Shown piece after piece: positions 42,746-50,673 of a stretch of DNA of 64,000 nucleotides. Every line of letters begins with the position of its first letter. Within the stretch, counting starts at the first letter, position 1. A model generated the notes under the pieces. That model did not search any database. It saw only the letters and a program-made list of their open reading frames with translations, and was not told the origin of the DNA. This DNA is from SIG77 sp045589595 (GTDB taxonomy: Bacteria; Verrucomicrobiota; Lentisphaeria; Victivallales; UBA1829), in the NCBI GenBank assembly GCA_045589595.1, contig JAZNPK010000022.1, forward strand, positions 1 through 64,000. The letters are read 5' to 3'. The position numbers and the translations under genes were made by a program.

Positions 42746-43876
42746 ATGAGTCTGAAGATCGATACCGATTTTCCCGGCGGCAATATTTTCATTGAAGACA
42801 TCAACGGTTTTGACATCACCATCGCGAAAGACCTCCGCAATACTGAGGGCAGCTGGTTCTACTGGGCGTTCCGCGGAACGTTTGATGAACCCGGCACATA
42901 CCGTTTCACTTTTTCCAACGGAATGGCGTGCGGTGCAAGAGGTCCGGCAGTCAGTTACGACAACGGCATCACGTGGGAATGGCTGGGCGCGGATTGTGTT
43001 GAGAACGGTCCGAACAGATGGGATGTTTTCTCCTACACCTACGACGGCACACGGGGCAATCAGGTCATTTTCTGTTTCTGCATCCAGTATCAGATGATTC
43101 ATCTGGAAGCGTTTCTCAAACAGCATCAGGGCAGCCCGTATCTGACGACATCCATTCTGGCTCATACCCGCAAAAACCGTCCGGTGGAACGGATCCGCAT
43201 CTGCGACGGTTCCCCTGAAGGTAAAAAACATATCGTCCTCACCGCCCGTCATCATTGCTGCGAAACCATGGCGAGTTATGTGTTGGAAGGCGTTATGGCA
43301 GGCGCACTGGCAGACACCGATGACGGCCGTCTGATCCGCAGCAGATATGTGATCGATGTGATCCCCTTTGTGGATAAAGACGGTGTTGTGGACGGCGATC
43401 AGGGCAAAAACCGGAAACCCCACGACCACGCACGGGATTATGGCAACGGACATCATCTCTACCCCGAAATCGCGGCGATCCAGGATCTGATCCTTGAAAA
43501 CAAGCCCTGGCTGATCTGGGATTTCCATTGTCCGTGGATCCGCGAAGACTGCAACGAAACGATCTATTTCCCCGGTCCCGCCGATAAGGAAAAAGAAGCA
43601 AAAATGCTGAAACTTTCCCGTTTGCTGGAACAGGAAGCACCTGCCGAAGCGCCCCATTACACGAAAGACAATATTCTGTTCGGGACTGGATGGAATACCA
43701 ATGCAAACTACAAAAACGGCAAAACAATGTGCATGTGGGCTTCCGATTACGATTTTGTGGAATATGTGGCAGCGCTGGAAGTCTCCTACGCCAACGCACG
43801 GGAGATCACTCTGACACCCGACGGCTGCAGAAAACTGGGCGTTGCCGCCGCACGCTGCATCACCCTGCTGGATTGA
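42746..43876 (+). CDS. M14-family zinc carboxypeptidase-like protein
   Basis: A 376-residue predicted cytosolic metallopeptidase. The N-terminal ~130 residues look like the beta-sandwich preceding the catalytic domain in cytosolic carboxypeptidases. The catalytic domain shows zinc ligands H170 and E173 (ARHHCCETMAS), the third ligand H261 (WDFHCPW), and a likely catalytic Glu near 345 (AALEVSYA). The usual substrate-carboxylate NR motif region reads DKDGVVDGDQGKNRKPHDHA, so specificity may be unusual. There is no signal peptide. The start at 42746 has AAGGAG 7 nt upstream; the frame extends further up but without support. The next gene begins 4 bp after the stop. Substrate unknown. Confidence 0.85.
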   Translation: MSLKIDTDFPGGNIFIEDINGFDITIAKDLRNTEGSWFYWAFRGTFDEPGTYRFTFSNGMACGARGPAVSYDNGITWEWLGADCVENGPNRWDVFSYTYDGTRGNQVIFCFCIQYQMIHLEAFLKQHQGSPYLTTSILAHTRKNRPVERIRICDGSPEGKKHIVLTARHHCCETMASYVLEGVMAGALADTDDGRLIRSRYVIDVIPFVDKDGVVDGDQGKNRKPHDHARDYGNGHHLYPEIAAIQDLILENKPWLIWDFHCPWIREDCNETIYFPGPADKEKEAKMLKLSRLLEQEAPAEAPHYTKDNILFGTGWNTNANYKNGKTMCMWASDYDFVEYVAALEVSYANAREITLTPDGCRKLGVAAARCITLLD

Positions 43877-43880
43877 GCAG

Positions 43881-45053
43881 ATGTGGAAAAAAACCGGCAT
43901 ATTCCTGTTGACAGTCTGTATCATTGATGCAGCCATCTTTTCCTTCTTCACAGTAAAGGAGGAACGGGACGCCCTCAAACCGCTGTCGCGGCCCCTGACA
44001 ACACAGGAAATGCCGCTGGAAATACTGCAGTCCGGCGCACGGCTCATCGCAGATGCGGAAGAACTGGAACGCAAAGCACTGGAATGTGACGCGCCCGCAA
44101 AACGAAATGAACTCCGGCAGCAGGCGGAAACTCTCATTGCAGACGGAATGGGAAAAATCCTTTCCGTTGCCCTTGCCAACGATGCTGCCGCACCGCTGCC
44201 AGGCGCAACGGTGACCGCGCCGACGCCCTGCACCCGTTTTCTTGAAATGGAGTTTGTTCACGCCCGTTGGTATGCGCAGTATGCACCGCTGAAAAATCCC
44301 CGTTACTGGAAGATCTGGCTCGACAGAACGGTGACTGACAACAAGAGCCGCACGGAGGCGGCGGAGCGTGTCCGGCGGGGGATCGACGGATGCACCACGC
44401 ACAGTGTTCTGCCGCTGTGGATGGCGCGGTCGGCGGCGATGACATTTCCTCTGAACTCATTTCAATGGAGCCGGAAGGAACAACTGGAATGGTGCAGCAT
44501 TTTTACGGATGTTTTTCAGCAGCTGCATCAGAAATTCCCGTACGATTATCAGCCGGAATTAAAAACGGATCATGTTTGGAAACGGTATTTTTCCTTCCGC
44601 TGTTTTCTGGGGTTCTGCGCCATTCCCCTTGCGGCGCTGCTGCTGATCGTTGCCATGCTTTCCGGACGGCGGTTCAAAACGGCGGCGGCGGTTTCGCTTC
44701 TGCTGACCGGAACATTTTTTCTGCTTACGCGTCTTCAGGTGAAATATGAGAGCCGGCTCTTTCCGCAGTCAGTCCCGGTGACAAAATGTCTGTCTCCGGC
44801 ATGGACCGCGAAAACGGAAGGGGATCTTCTCCGGATCCTTGTTCCAGCCGCCCTGCCCCAACAGGACGATGTACTGGTTTTTGAAGCACCTGAACGCGCG
44901 GGCGTACGGGAAGAAATGATGCGGAAGATCCGGCTTCAGGATGAAGTCTCATCGCAATTCAGAAACGCAAGAAACGGCAATTTCCATCATTCGCCCGGAT
45001 TGATTTTCACCGTAAAAAAAGATGGATCACTGACGTATATCCCGGCGGAATAA
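43881..45053 (+). CDS. Membrane protein of unknown function
   Basis: A 390-residue protein with an N-terminal membrane segment (about 5-25, TGIFLLTVCIIDAAIFSFF), a large soluble central region rich in Ala/Glu/Arg, two membrane segments near 235-290 (CFLGFCAIPLAALLLIVAML and AAAVSLLLTGTFFLLT) and a C-terminal domain of about 100 residues. I recognise no family. It starts 4 bp after the peptidase stop with no good ribosome site, so it is probably translationally coupled to that gene. It ends 7 bp from the convergent exonuclease gene, with no visible terminator between. Confidence 0.75.
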   Translation: MWKKTGIFLLTVCIIDAAIFSFFTVKEERDALKPLSRPLTTQEMPLEILQSGARLIADAEELERKALECDAPAKRNELRQQAETLIADGMGKILSVALANDAAAPLPGATVTAPTPCTRFLEMEFVHARWYAQYAPLKNPRYWKIWLDRTVTDNKSRTEAAERVRRGIDGCTTHSVLPLWMARSAAMTFPLNSFQWSRKEQLEWCSIFTDVFQQLHQKFPYDYQPELKTDHVWKRYFSFRCFLGFCAIPLAALLLIVAMLSGRRFKTAAAVSLLLTGTFFLLTRLQVKYESRLFPQSVPVTKCLSPAWTAKTEGDLLRILVPAALPQQDDVLVFEAPERAGVREEMMRKIRLQDEVSSQFRNARNGNFHHSPGLIFTVKKDGSLTYIPAE

Positions 45054-45060
45054 GACCGGT

Positions 45061-46017
45061 TCAGAACAGGCTCATCTGCTCCATTTCAGGTGCAGCGGGC
45101 GGTTCATCTGCAGAAGTTTTTTCATCCGGCGCGGCATTGCTGCTCATTGTATCCTGCAGTTTTTCGATGTCGCGGATCATACTGCGGATCTCCTTTTCGC
45201 CGGCGATCTCAAGGAGCGTTTCAAAATCGATTTTCTGCCGCCGGATGGTGGTATCGTTCCACACCGTTCCTGCGGGCAGATCTGTGACCAGGCGCACCAG
45301 TTCCACATTCTTTTTCAGCAATTCACCGGCTTCACTGATCTTGAGCCGGAGTGATTCGCGCTCGATCTCGCACGCACGCGCGAGCATGTTGTCGATAGAC
45401 CCGAAACGGTTGATGAGCTGCGCGGCAGTTTTGGGTCCGACTCCGGGGATACCGGGGATGTTGTCGGCACTGTCACCGATCATGGCAAGATAATCGATGA
45501 TCGCAGAGGGCGGCACACCGAATTTCTCCTGCACTTCGGCAACGCCGCGTTTTGTAAAACCTTTTCCCGCCTGATCCGGCACCAGCATTTCCACGCGTTC
45601 ATCAATGATCTGCGCAATATCTTTGTCGGCTGAAATAATGCGGATTGGTTTCGTGGCAAAAAATCCTGCCAGAGCCGCAATGAGATCATCCGCTTCCGTA
45701 TTTTCAGCCTCAACAATATTCCATCCGAACGCCCGGATCATCCGGCGGATCGTGGGGATCTGCGCCTTGAGTTCTTCGGGCGTAGGGGGGCGGTTCGCCT
45801 TGTAATCCGGGGCGATTGCGAGCCGGTGAGGCGGTCTGCCGGTATCGAACACGAATGCACCGGGCGCGGCAGGATGATCAGTTTCCAGTTTGATGAGGAA
45901 CCGCATCATTGCGAAAATGGCGTTGGTCGGTTCTCCCTTCTGATTGGTGAGTGCGCGGACCGCATAGAAACCGCGGAAGATCTGTGCATAAGAATCGATA
46001 AAGAAAACCGGATCCAT
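45061..46017 (-). CDS. Stand-alone 5'-3' exonuclease/flap endonuclease with C-terminal clamp motif
   Basis: A 318-residue protein equal to the 5' nuclease domain of DNA polymerase I (Xni/FEN-like) without a polymerase. Metal-binding acids are visible in FFIDSY, AFVFDTG, AENTEADDLIA, SADKDIAQI and IGDSADNIPG; the helix-hairpin-helix IPGVGPKTAAQLI follows. A Pro/Ala/Glu-rich tail ends in QMSLF, which matches the bacterial sliding-clamp-binding consensus QL(S/D)LF at the very C-terminus. It would remove RNA primers or flaps during Okazaki maturation. The start at 46017 (MDPVFFIDSY) has AGAAGGAG 8 nt upstream; the longer upstream frame overlaps aroQ and is rejected. Confidence 0.92.
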   Translation of the reverse strand: MDPVFFIDSYAQIFRGFYAVRALTNQKGEPTNAIFAMMRFLIKLETDHPAAPGAFVFDTGRPPHRLAIAPDYKANRPPTPEELKAQIPTIRRMIRAFGWNIVEAENTEADDLIAALAGFFATKPIRIISADKDIAQIIDERVEMLVPDQAGKGFTKRGVAEVQEKFGVPPSAIIDYLAMIGDSADNIPGIPGVGPKTAAQLINRFGSIDNMLARACEIERESLRLKISEAGELLKKNVELVRLVTDLPAGTVWNDTTIRRQKIDFETLLEIAGEKEIRSMIRDIEKLQDTMSSNAAPDEKTSADEPPAAPEMEQMSLF

Positions 46018-46063
46018 CAAAAATGCTCCTTCTGGTGATAAATTTTTTGTGATATTGCCAGTA

Positions 46064-46091
46064 ATATTACCATTTTTTGCATTTTTGGCAA
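46064..46091 (-). promoter_or_regulatory. Exonuclease gene promoter
   Basis: On the minus strand TTGCCA (46086-46091), a 16-bp spacer and TAATAT (46064-46069), about 45 bp before the ATG. Confidence 0.6.
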
Positions 46092-46120
46092 GCCTGAAAC
46101 AAAAAATAAAGAAAAAAAAC

Positions 46121-46149
46121 TGGAAAAAGGTGTCAATGTATGCTATATT
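46121..46149 (+). promoter_or_regulatory. aroQ promoter giving a near-leaderless transcript
   Basis: TATATT (46144-46149) with a weak -35 TGGAAA (46121-46126) 17 bp upstream puts the start of transcription at about 46156, 2-3 nt before the ATG. No Shine-Dalgarno sequence precedes the ATG. Confidence 0.5.
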
Positions 46150-46158
46150 AGTAATACT

Positions 46159-46599
46159 ATGAAAATCCTGATCATCAATGGTCCGAACCTGCAGCTTCTC
46201 GGCCGCAGGAAAGCGGAATTTTACGGAACCGGCACACTGGCGGAATTGGAAAACGATCTTCGCGGTGTGGCGGCAGAACTCGCTATTGACATTGAATTTC
46301 TGCAGAGCAATCACGAGGGCGTCCTTGTGGATGCAGTTGCAGACGCTATCGGACGGTTCGACGGGATCGTGATCAATCCCGCAGCGTACACCCACACGAG
46401 CATTGCGCTTCGTGATGCGCTTGAAGCCGCCCGGATCCCCGCAGTGGAAGTCCATTTGAGCAACATCAGCGGCAGAGATGAATTCCGTCAGGTCTCTCTG
46501 ACAGCGCCCATGTGTATCGGTCAGATCACCGGTCTCGGGGCGGATTCCTACGAATGGGCATTACGCGCACTGGTCAAAAAACTCCGTCAGGCAGTTTGA
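46159..46599 (+). CDS. aroQ: Type II 3-dehydroquinate dehydratase
   Basis: A 146-residue cytoplasmic shikimate-pathway enzyme that dehydrates 3-dehydroquinate to 3-dehydroshikimate; the length is standard for the dodecameric type II family. Signature blocks are in place: NGPNLQLLG (7-15), catalytic Tyr22 in EFYG, QSNHEG (49-54), INPAAYTHTS (72-81) and EVHLSNI (97-103). The C-terminal part (ITGLGADSYEWALRAL) is typical. It reads in the same direction as accB, 66 bp upstream of it, and may be co-transcribed with it. Confidence 0.96.
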   Translation: MKILIINGPNLQLLGRRKAEFYGTGTLAELENDLRGVAAELAIDIEFLQSNHEGVLVDAVADAIGRFDGIVINPAAYTHTSIALRDALEAARIPAVEVHLSNISGRDEFRQVSLTAPMCIGQITGLGADSYEWALRALVKKLRQAV

Positions 46600-46665
46600 G
46601 TACGGAACCGGCAGTAAAAAACAAAACTGAAGCTACAAAAATAAACAACAAATCAGGAAGGCTGC

Positions 46666-47139
46666 ATGATGAAGATCGAAGAAATCAAAACCATCGTCAA
46701 GCTGATGTCAGAAAACGATCTTACGGAATTCAAGATCGAATCCGAAGACATGACTCTCTGTCTGAAACGCGGTTCCCAGCGGATCGCCACACCCGTGATC
46801 TCCCAAGCTGTGATCCCCGCACCGGCTCCGGCGGCTGCACCCGCAGCTCCGGCAGCGCCCGCACCGGCGGCAGCGGCACCGTCTGCACCGGCGGCATTGG
46901 ATCAGGCAAAAGTCATTGAAGCGCCCATTGTCGGCACATTCTACCGTTCCAGTGCACCGGGTGCGGAAGCCTTTGTGAAAGTGGGCTCCAAAGTGGATGC
47001 GGATACGACCGTCTGCATTGTGGAAGCCATGAAAGTGATGAACGAGATCAAAGCGGAAAAAAGCGGCACGATCAAAGAGATCCTTGTTGAAAACGGCCAG
47101 CCCGTTGAGTTCGGTCAGCCTCTGTTTGTGCTGGAATGA
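46666..47139 (+). CDS. accB: Biotin carboxyl carrier protein of acetyl-CoA carboxylase
   Basis: A 157-residue carrier that shuttles carboxybiotin between biotin carboxylase and carboxyltransferase in malonyl-CoA synthesis. The N-terminal helical region (1-35) is followed by an Ala/Pro-rich swinging linker (48-78) and a biotinyl domain whose target lysine is K123 in VEAMKVMNEI. AGGAAGG precedes two adjacent ATGs; the second (46669) has the better spacing and may be the true start. It leads the accB-accC-Asp23-Asp23-AmaP cluster; no clear promoter was seen in front of it. Confidence 0.96.
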   Translation: MMKIEEIKTIVKLMSENDLTEFKIESEDMTLCLKRGSQRIATPVISQAVIPAPAPAAAPAAPAAPAPAAAAPSAPAALDQAKVIEAPIVGTFYRSSAPGAEAFVKVGSKVDADTTVCIVEAMKVMNEIKAEKSGTIKEILVENGQPVEFGQPLFVLE

Positions 47140-47190
47140 TCCTGCACTGTTCCCGCGCCATTTCAACCAGAAACGGAGCAGAATAAAATT

Positions 47191-48573
47191 ATGTTCAATA
47201 AAATCCTGATCGCCAACCGTGGAGAAATCGCCCTGCGGATCGTCCGCGCCTGTAGAGAGATGGGCATCAAGACGGTGGTGGTATATTCCCAGGCGGATAA
47301 AGACAGTCTGGCGGTGCGTTTTGCAGATGAAGCCGTCTGTATCGGACCGGCACCCAGCACCCAGAGTTATCTCCTGATCGAACGCATTATCAGCGTGGCG
47401 GAGATCTGTGATGCGGATGCCATTCATCCCGGTTACGGTTTCCTTTCAGAAAATGCACATTTTGCCGAAATCTGCAGAAGCTGCAACATCACCTTCATCG
47501 GTCCCACACCGGAACAGATGAAAGCCATGGGCGATAAAGCCGTTGCCCGTGACACGATGAAAAAAGCAAAAGTTCCGGTCACACCGGGCAGCGACGGCAT
47601 CATCGAATCCGAAGGCAAAGCGCTGGAAATCGCGCACAAACTGAAATATCCTGTGATCGTCAAGGCTTCGGCGGGCGGCGGCGGACGCGGTATGCGTATT
47701 GCCCACAACGACAACAGCCTGATCCAGGGATTCCATGCGGCGAAGACCGAAGCGGAACGCGCCTTCGGAAACGGGGATGTGTACATCGAAAAATTCATTG
47801 AAAATCCGAAACACATCGAAGTTCAGATCCTTGCGGACAACTATGGCAAAGTCCTGCATCTGGGCGAGCGTGACTGCAGTATGCAGCGCCGTCATCAGAA
47901 ACTGATCGAAGAATCCCCCTCCCCTTCCATCGATCCCGAACTGCGCAAAAGACTGGGTGATGCAGCGGTGAAAGCGGCAAAAGCGGTGAAATACACCTCT
48001 GCCGGAACCATCGAATTTCTGCTTGATCCCAAGACAAAAGAATTTTATTTCATGGAGATGAACACCCGTGTGCAGGTGGAACATACAGTTTCCGAAATGG
48101 TGACCGGTGTGGACATCATCAAGGAACAGATCCGCATTGCAGCAGGCGAGCCGCTGCTGCTGGAGCAGAAAGAAGTGGGCGTGAAGGGTCATGCCATCGA
48201 ATGCCGCATCAATGCGGAAGACCCCTATCACAACTTTGCTCCCAGTCCGGGCGTGATCGATTTCTATTGTCCGCCGGGCGGTCTGGGCGTCCGTATGGAT
48301 TCCCATGTTTACAGCGGCTACCGCATCCCGCCCCATTACGACAGTATGATCGGGAAACTGATCGTCCATGCTCCCACGCGTAAAGAAGCGATCGCACGCT
48401 GCCGCATGGCATTGGATGAACTTTTGATCCACGGAATCAAAACGAGTATTCCTTTTGAACAGTTCCTGCTGTCAACCCGGGAATTTACGGAAGGACAATA
48501 CGATACGGGCTATATCGAACGCGTCATGAAAGACGGTGCGTTTGAACAGCAGCAATCCAACAAGAAAAAATAA
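47191..48573 (+). CDS. accC: Biotin carboxylase of acetyl-CoA carboxylase
   Basis: A 460-residue ATP-grasp enzyme that carboxylates the biotin of AccB using ATP and bicarbonate. The start MFNKILIANRGEIALRI is characteristic. The glycine-rich ATP loop SAGGGGRGMR, the GERDCSMQRRHQKLIEE block and EMNTRVQVEH near the active site are intact; the C-terminal domain carries IECRINAEDP. It lies 51 bp after accB and 19 bp before the first Asp23 gene. The carboxyltransferase genes are not in the window. Confidence 0.97.
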   Translation: MFNKILIANRGEIALRIVRACREMGIKTVVVYSQADKDSLAVRFADEAVCIGPAPSTQSYLLIERIISVAEICDADAIHPGYGFLSENAHFAEICRSCNITFIGPTPEQMKAMGDKAVARDTMKKAKVPVTPGSDGIIESEGKALEIAHKLKYPVIVKASAGGGGRGMRIAHNDNSLIQGFHAAKTEAERAFGNGDVYIEKFIENPKHIEVQILADNYGKVLHLGERDCSMQRRHQKLIEESPSPSIDPELRKRLGDAAVKAAKAVKYTSAGTIEFLLDPKTKEFYFMEMNTRVQVEHTVSEMVTGVDIIKEQIRIAAGEPLLLEQKEVGVKGHAIECRINAEDPYHNFAPSPGVIDFYCPPGGLGVRMDSHVYSGYRIPPHYDSMIGKLIVHAPTRKEAIARCRMALDELLIHGIKTSIPFEQFLLSTREFTEGQYDTGYIERVMKDGAFEQQQSNKKK

Positions 48574-48592
48574 GAAGCAGGAGGACAACCCC

Positions 48593-49030
48593 ATGAAACG
48601 CACTGCGAAAAAATTTTCAGACAGCTGTGCCACACTTCCCGGCGCGCTGAATGATGCCGGAGAAGAGATCGGCAAGATCCGGATCCAGGTGGAAACACTT
48701 GCATCCATGGTAAAACAGGCGGCACTTTCGGTGGAAGGCGTTACACGCATCACCGGCAGTAATCTGTTTGACAATCTGGCGGAGCTGGTCGGCAACAAAA
48801 AGAGTCTGGACCGTTCCGTTTCCATCCGTTTCAGCGGCTCCTATGTGGCGGTTGAGATCTCCATCAATGTTCTTTACGGTGTCAGCATCCCGAAAACGGC
48901 GGCGGAAGTCCAGAAACGCATTACCGATGCGATCACAAAGACTTCCGGTATCGATGTTGCCAGCGTGAATGTGAACATCCGCGATCTGGAAGACGCCCCG
49001 GCAGAAGACGCGGAAGAAAACGCAGAGTAA
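48593..49030 (+). CDS. Asp23/Gls24 family protein, first copy
   Basis: A 145-residue Asp23/Gls24 (DUF322) protein. Family features include the early beta segment IRIQVETLASMVKQAALSVEG, the region DLNAELVGNKKS-like around 64-75, and VEISINVLYGVSIP. The start at 48593 has AGGAGG 8 nt upstream, so the longer frame reaching into accC is rejected. In Firmicutes a member of this family (YqhY) sits beside accBC and has been tied to fatty-acid homeostasis; the same linkage here suggests a similar role. The tail is acidic. Confidence 0.88.
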   Translation: MKRTAKKFSDSCATLPGALNDAGEEIGKIRIQVETLASMVKQAALSVEGVTRITGSNLFDNLAELVGNKKSLDRSVSIRFSGSYVAVEISINVLYGVSIPKTAAEVQKRITDAITKTSGIDVASVNVNIRDLEDAPAEDAEENAE

Positions 49031-49043
49031 GGAGGAATGCAAA

Positions 49044-49496
49044 ATGACAACAGAACCGCAGAATCCCGAAATTGAAGAAGATGTCATTCAGGAAGAAGAA
49101 TCCAGCATGATCCGTGTCCACGAAAATGTGCTTTCCGCCATTGTGAAACGGACCACACTGGGCGTGGATGGCGTTGTACGGCTTGCTGATGGAAGTTTTA
49201 TCGACAACATTGCCGAGATGGTCGGACGCAAAAATTTTGACCGTGCCATTTCTGTTGACATGGGCGAAAGCAGTGTCAAACGCATTGAATTGCGGATCGT
49301 GGTGGAAATCGGTAAATTCATTCCGGATGTGGCGAAAAAAGTTCAGACGGAAATCGTCAAAGAGATCGCCTTCATGACCGGCATGAAAGTGGAATGTATC
49401 GATGTGACGGTGACGGATGTGGACAACTACCCGGAACCGGAAACGGAAACTGTGAATGCGGATGAAGCCGGTGATACGGCAGAAAAGGATGTCTGA
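49044..49496 (+). CDS. Asp23/Gls24 family protein, second copy
   Basis: A 150-residue paralogue of the preceding gene, with an acidic N-terminal extension and C-terminus. The core IRVHENVLSAIVKRTTLGVD and the run ELRIVVEIGKFIPDVAKKVQ match the Asp23 fold. AGGAGG lies 8 nt before the ATG and the gap to the first copy is 13 bp. Two Asp23 proteins next to an AmaP-like membrane protein suggest a hetero-oligomer tethered at the membrane. Confidence 0.88.
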   Translation: MTTEPQNPEIEEDVIQEEESSMIRVHENVLSAIVKRTTLGVDGVVRLADGSFIDNIAEMVGRKNFDRAISVDMGESSVKRIELRIVVEIGKFIPDVAKKVQTEIVKEIAFMTGMKVECIDVTVTDVDNYPEPETETVNADEAGDTAEKDV

Positions 49497-49498
49497 TC

Positions 49499-50050
49499 AT
49501 GGATAAAACACTCTGTAAATGGTGGCATTGTGCGACGGATCATACGGCGGCGGCATATCAGGCAGTAGTGAATTTTGTACAGGCTCATCCCTTTACTTCC
49601 GGTCTGGTCCTGGGCGCAGCAGTCATACTGTTCCTGCTGTTCCTGATCTGGCTGTTCCGTCCCAAATCATTGAAAAAAATCACCTTCGGCAAAATAAACG
49701 GGGAAGTAACGATCACTCTTTCCGCCATTGCCTCCGTGATCCGCACGCTGGAAGATGAGATCCCGGCATTTGAGATCGGCAAAGTTGCGCTCTTTGGCAA
49801 AAAAGACAAAAAGCGGCTGCGTCTCCATGTGGATTTCCTCTATTCCAAAGATGTGAAACTGGATGAAGCCGTTCACCAGCTTCAGGAGCGCTCCCTTTCC
49901 GTGTTGAAGGATGCCATGGGTATCAGCGACATCTCCCGCGTGGAAATCGTTGTCCGCAAGACATTTGTGCTGGGAGAACTCCCGGAGGATTTCGATGAGA
50001 AAACAGCGGAACCGGAAAAGAAGCCGGAAGTGACAGAACCCGCAGAATGA
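49499..50050 (+). CDS. AmaP-like Asp23 membrane anchor
   Basis: A 183-residue protein with one membrane segment at about 35-53 (GLVLGAAVILFLLFLIWLF) followed by a cytoplasmic domain resembling the alkaline-shock membrane anchor AmaP. It begins 2 bp after the second Asp23 gene. In Gram-positive bacteria AmaP recruits Asp23 to the membrane, and the adjacency argues for the same role. The C-terminus is Glu/Pro/Lys-rich. Last gene of the acc cluster, followed by a strong terminator. Confidence 0.75.
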   Translation: MDKTLCKWWHCATDHTAAAYQAVVNFVQAHPFTSGLVLGAAVILFLLFLIWLFRPKSLKKITFGKINGEVTITLSAIASVIRTLEDEIPAFEIGKVALFGKKDKKRLRLHVDFLYSKDVKLDEAVHQLQERSLSVLKDAMGISDISRVEIVVRKTFVLGELPEDFDEKTAEPEKKPEVTEPAE

Positions 50051-50074
50051 TCTGACTCTCCAACGCTGAAAATC

Positions 50075-50110
50075 AAAAATCCCTGTGTCCGGAAGGATGC
50101 AGGGATTTTT
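50075..50110. terminator. Bidirectional terminator
   Basis: AAAAATCCCTG (50075-50085) pairs perfectly with CAGGGATTTTT (50100-50110), with further TCC/GGA pairing under a GGAA loop. A/T tracts on both sides let it serve the acc cluster (plus) and the converging NifX-like gene (minus). Confidence 0.85.
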
Positions 50111-50136
50111 CTGTATCGTCAGTGAGACGGAAAAAA

Positions 50137-50571
50137 TCAGCGGGAACAGTTTCCGGAACCGCAGGAATGGCTGCCGCAGTTGTGACCTTCGCCGTGATCG
50201 TGGCTGCCGCAGTTGTGACCTTCGCCGTGATCGTGATGATGATTGCAATGGAAGTTTTCGCGGACTTTCAGATTGCCGGCAAGGAGAGCCTCCACCACTT
50301 CGCGCACATTGCCTTCCGCACCGCCGATGACTTCAATATCGTTCTGCGCGAGGGCATTGATGGCTCCGCCGCCGATCCCGCCGCAAATGAGCAGTTCGAT
50401 CTGTTCATCGGCGAGAAGCGTTGCAAGCGCACCGTGTCCGGATTCACCGCTGGAAATACGGCTTTCGCTCAGGATCTTTCCGGGTTCCACTTCAAAAACG
50501 GCAAATTCGGGCGTGTGACCGAAATGCTGGAATACTTCATTGTTTTCGCAAGTTACAGCGATCTTTGTCAT
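50137..50571 (-). CDS. NifX/NifB-type FeMo-cofactor-binding family protein with His/Cys-rich tail
   Basis: A 144-residue small protein of the dinitrogenase iron-molybdenum cofactor-binding superfamily (NifX/NafY/MTH1175). The core starts MTKIAVTCENNEVFQHFGH and includes LLICGGIGGGAINAL. Nitrogenase genes are absent nearby, so it is probably one of the widespread nitrogenase-independent members that handle iron-sulfur or metal clusters. The last ~35 residues hold two copies of GHNCGSHDHGE and end in CGSGNCSR, a likely metal-binding tail. The start at 50571 is chosen because GGAGG lies 8 nt before it; an upstream in-frame ATG at 50586 overlaps that ribosome site. Confidence 0.85.
   Translation of the reverse strand: MTKIAVTCENNEVFQHFGHTPEFAVFEVEPGKILSESRISSGESGHGALATLLADEQIELLICGGIGGGAINALAQNDIEVIGGAEGNVREVVEALLAGNLKVRENFHCNHHHDHGEGHNCGSHDHGEGHNCGSHSCGSGNCSR
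50171..50236 (-). repeat. 33-bp tandem repeat in the metal-binding tail
   Basis: Two nearly identical 33-bp units (50171-50203 and 50204-50236) encode the duplicated 11-residue His/Cys motif of the NifX-like protein. Confidence 0.85.
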
Positions 50572-50585
50572 ATCATATTCCTCCA

Positions 50586-50641
50586 TGATTATTGATAATG
50601 ATTCTTCTTTTTAAAAATAGCACAAACGCGGAAAAAGTCAA
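50586..50641 (-). promoter_or_regulatory. Promoter with Fur-like box before the NifX-like gene
   Basis: On the minus strand TTGACT (50636-50641), a 16-bp spacer and TATTTT (50614-50619). Between the -10 and the gene, TGATAATGATTCTTC (plus strand, 50593-50607) matches 11 of 15 bases of the Fur 7-1-7 consensus TGATAATNATTATCA, inside a longer TGATTATTGATAATGATT run (50586-50603). A metal-responsive regulator is plausible given the gene's metal-binding tail. Confidence 0.5.
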
Positions 50642-50673
50642 ATCATCTGCGGGGATCCGGGAAAGATTTGAAC

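Noticed and set aside
42575..44233. N-terminal extension of alr to 905 codons
   Set aside because: It runs antisense through the M14 and membrane-protein genes and past the alr promoter; the family start and ribosome site are at 42574.
46018..46455. N-terminal extension of the exonuclease to 464 codons
   Set aside because: It overlaps aroQ on the other strand, and a strong ribosome site precedes the family-consistent start at 46017.
50137..50571. Nitrogen fixation locus
   Set aside because: Only a NifX-superfamily protein is present; no nifHDK or nifENB genes occur in the window and the family has many nitrogenase-independent members.
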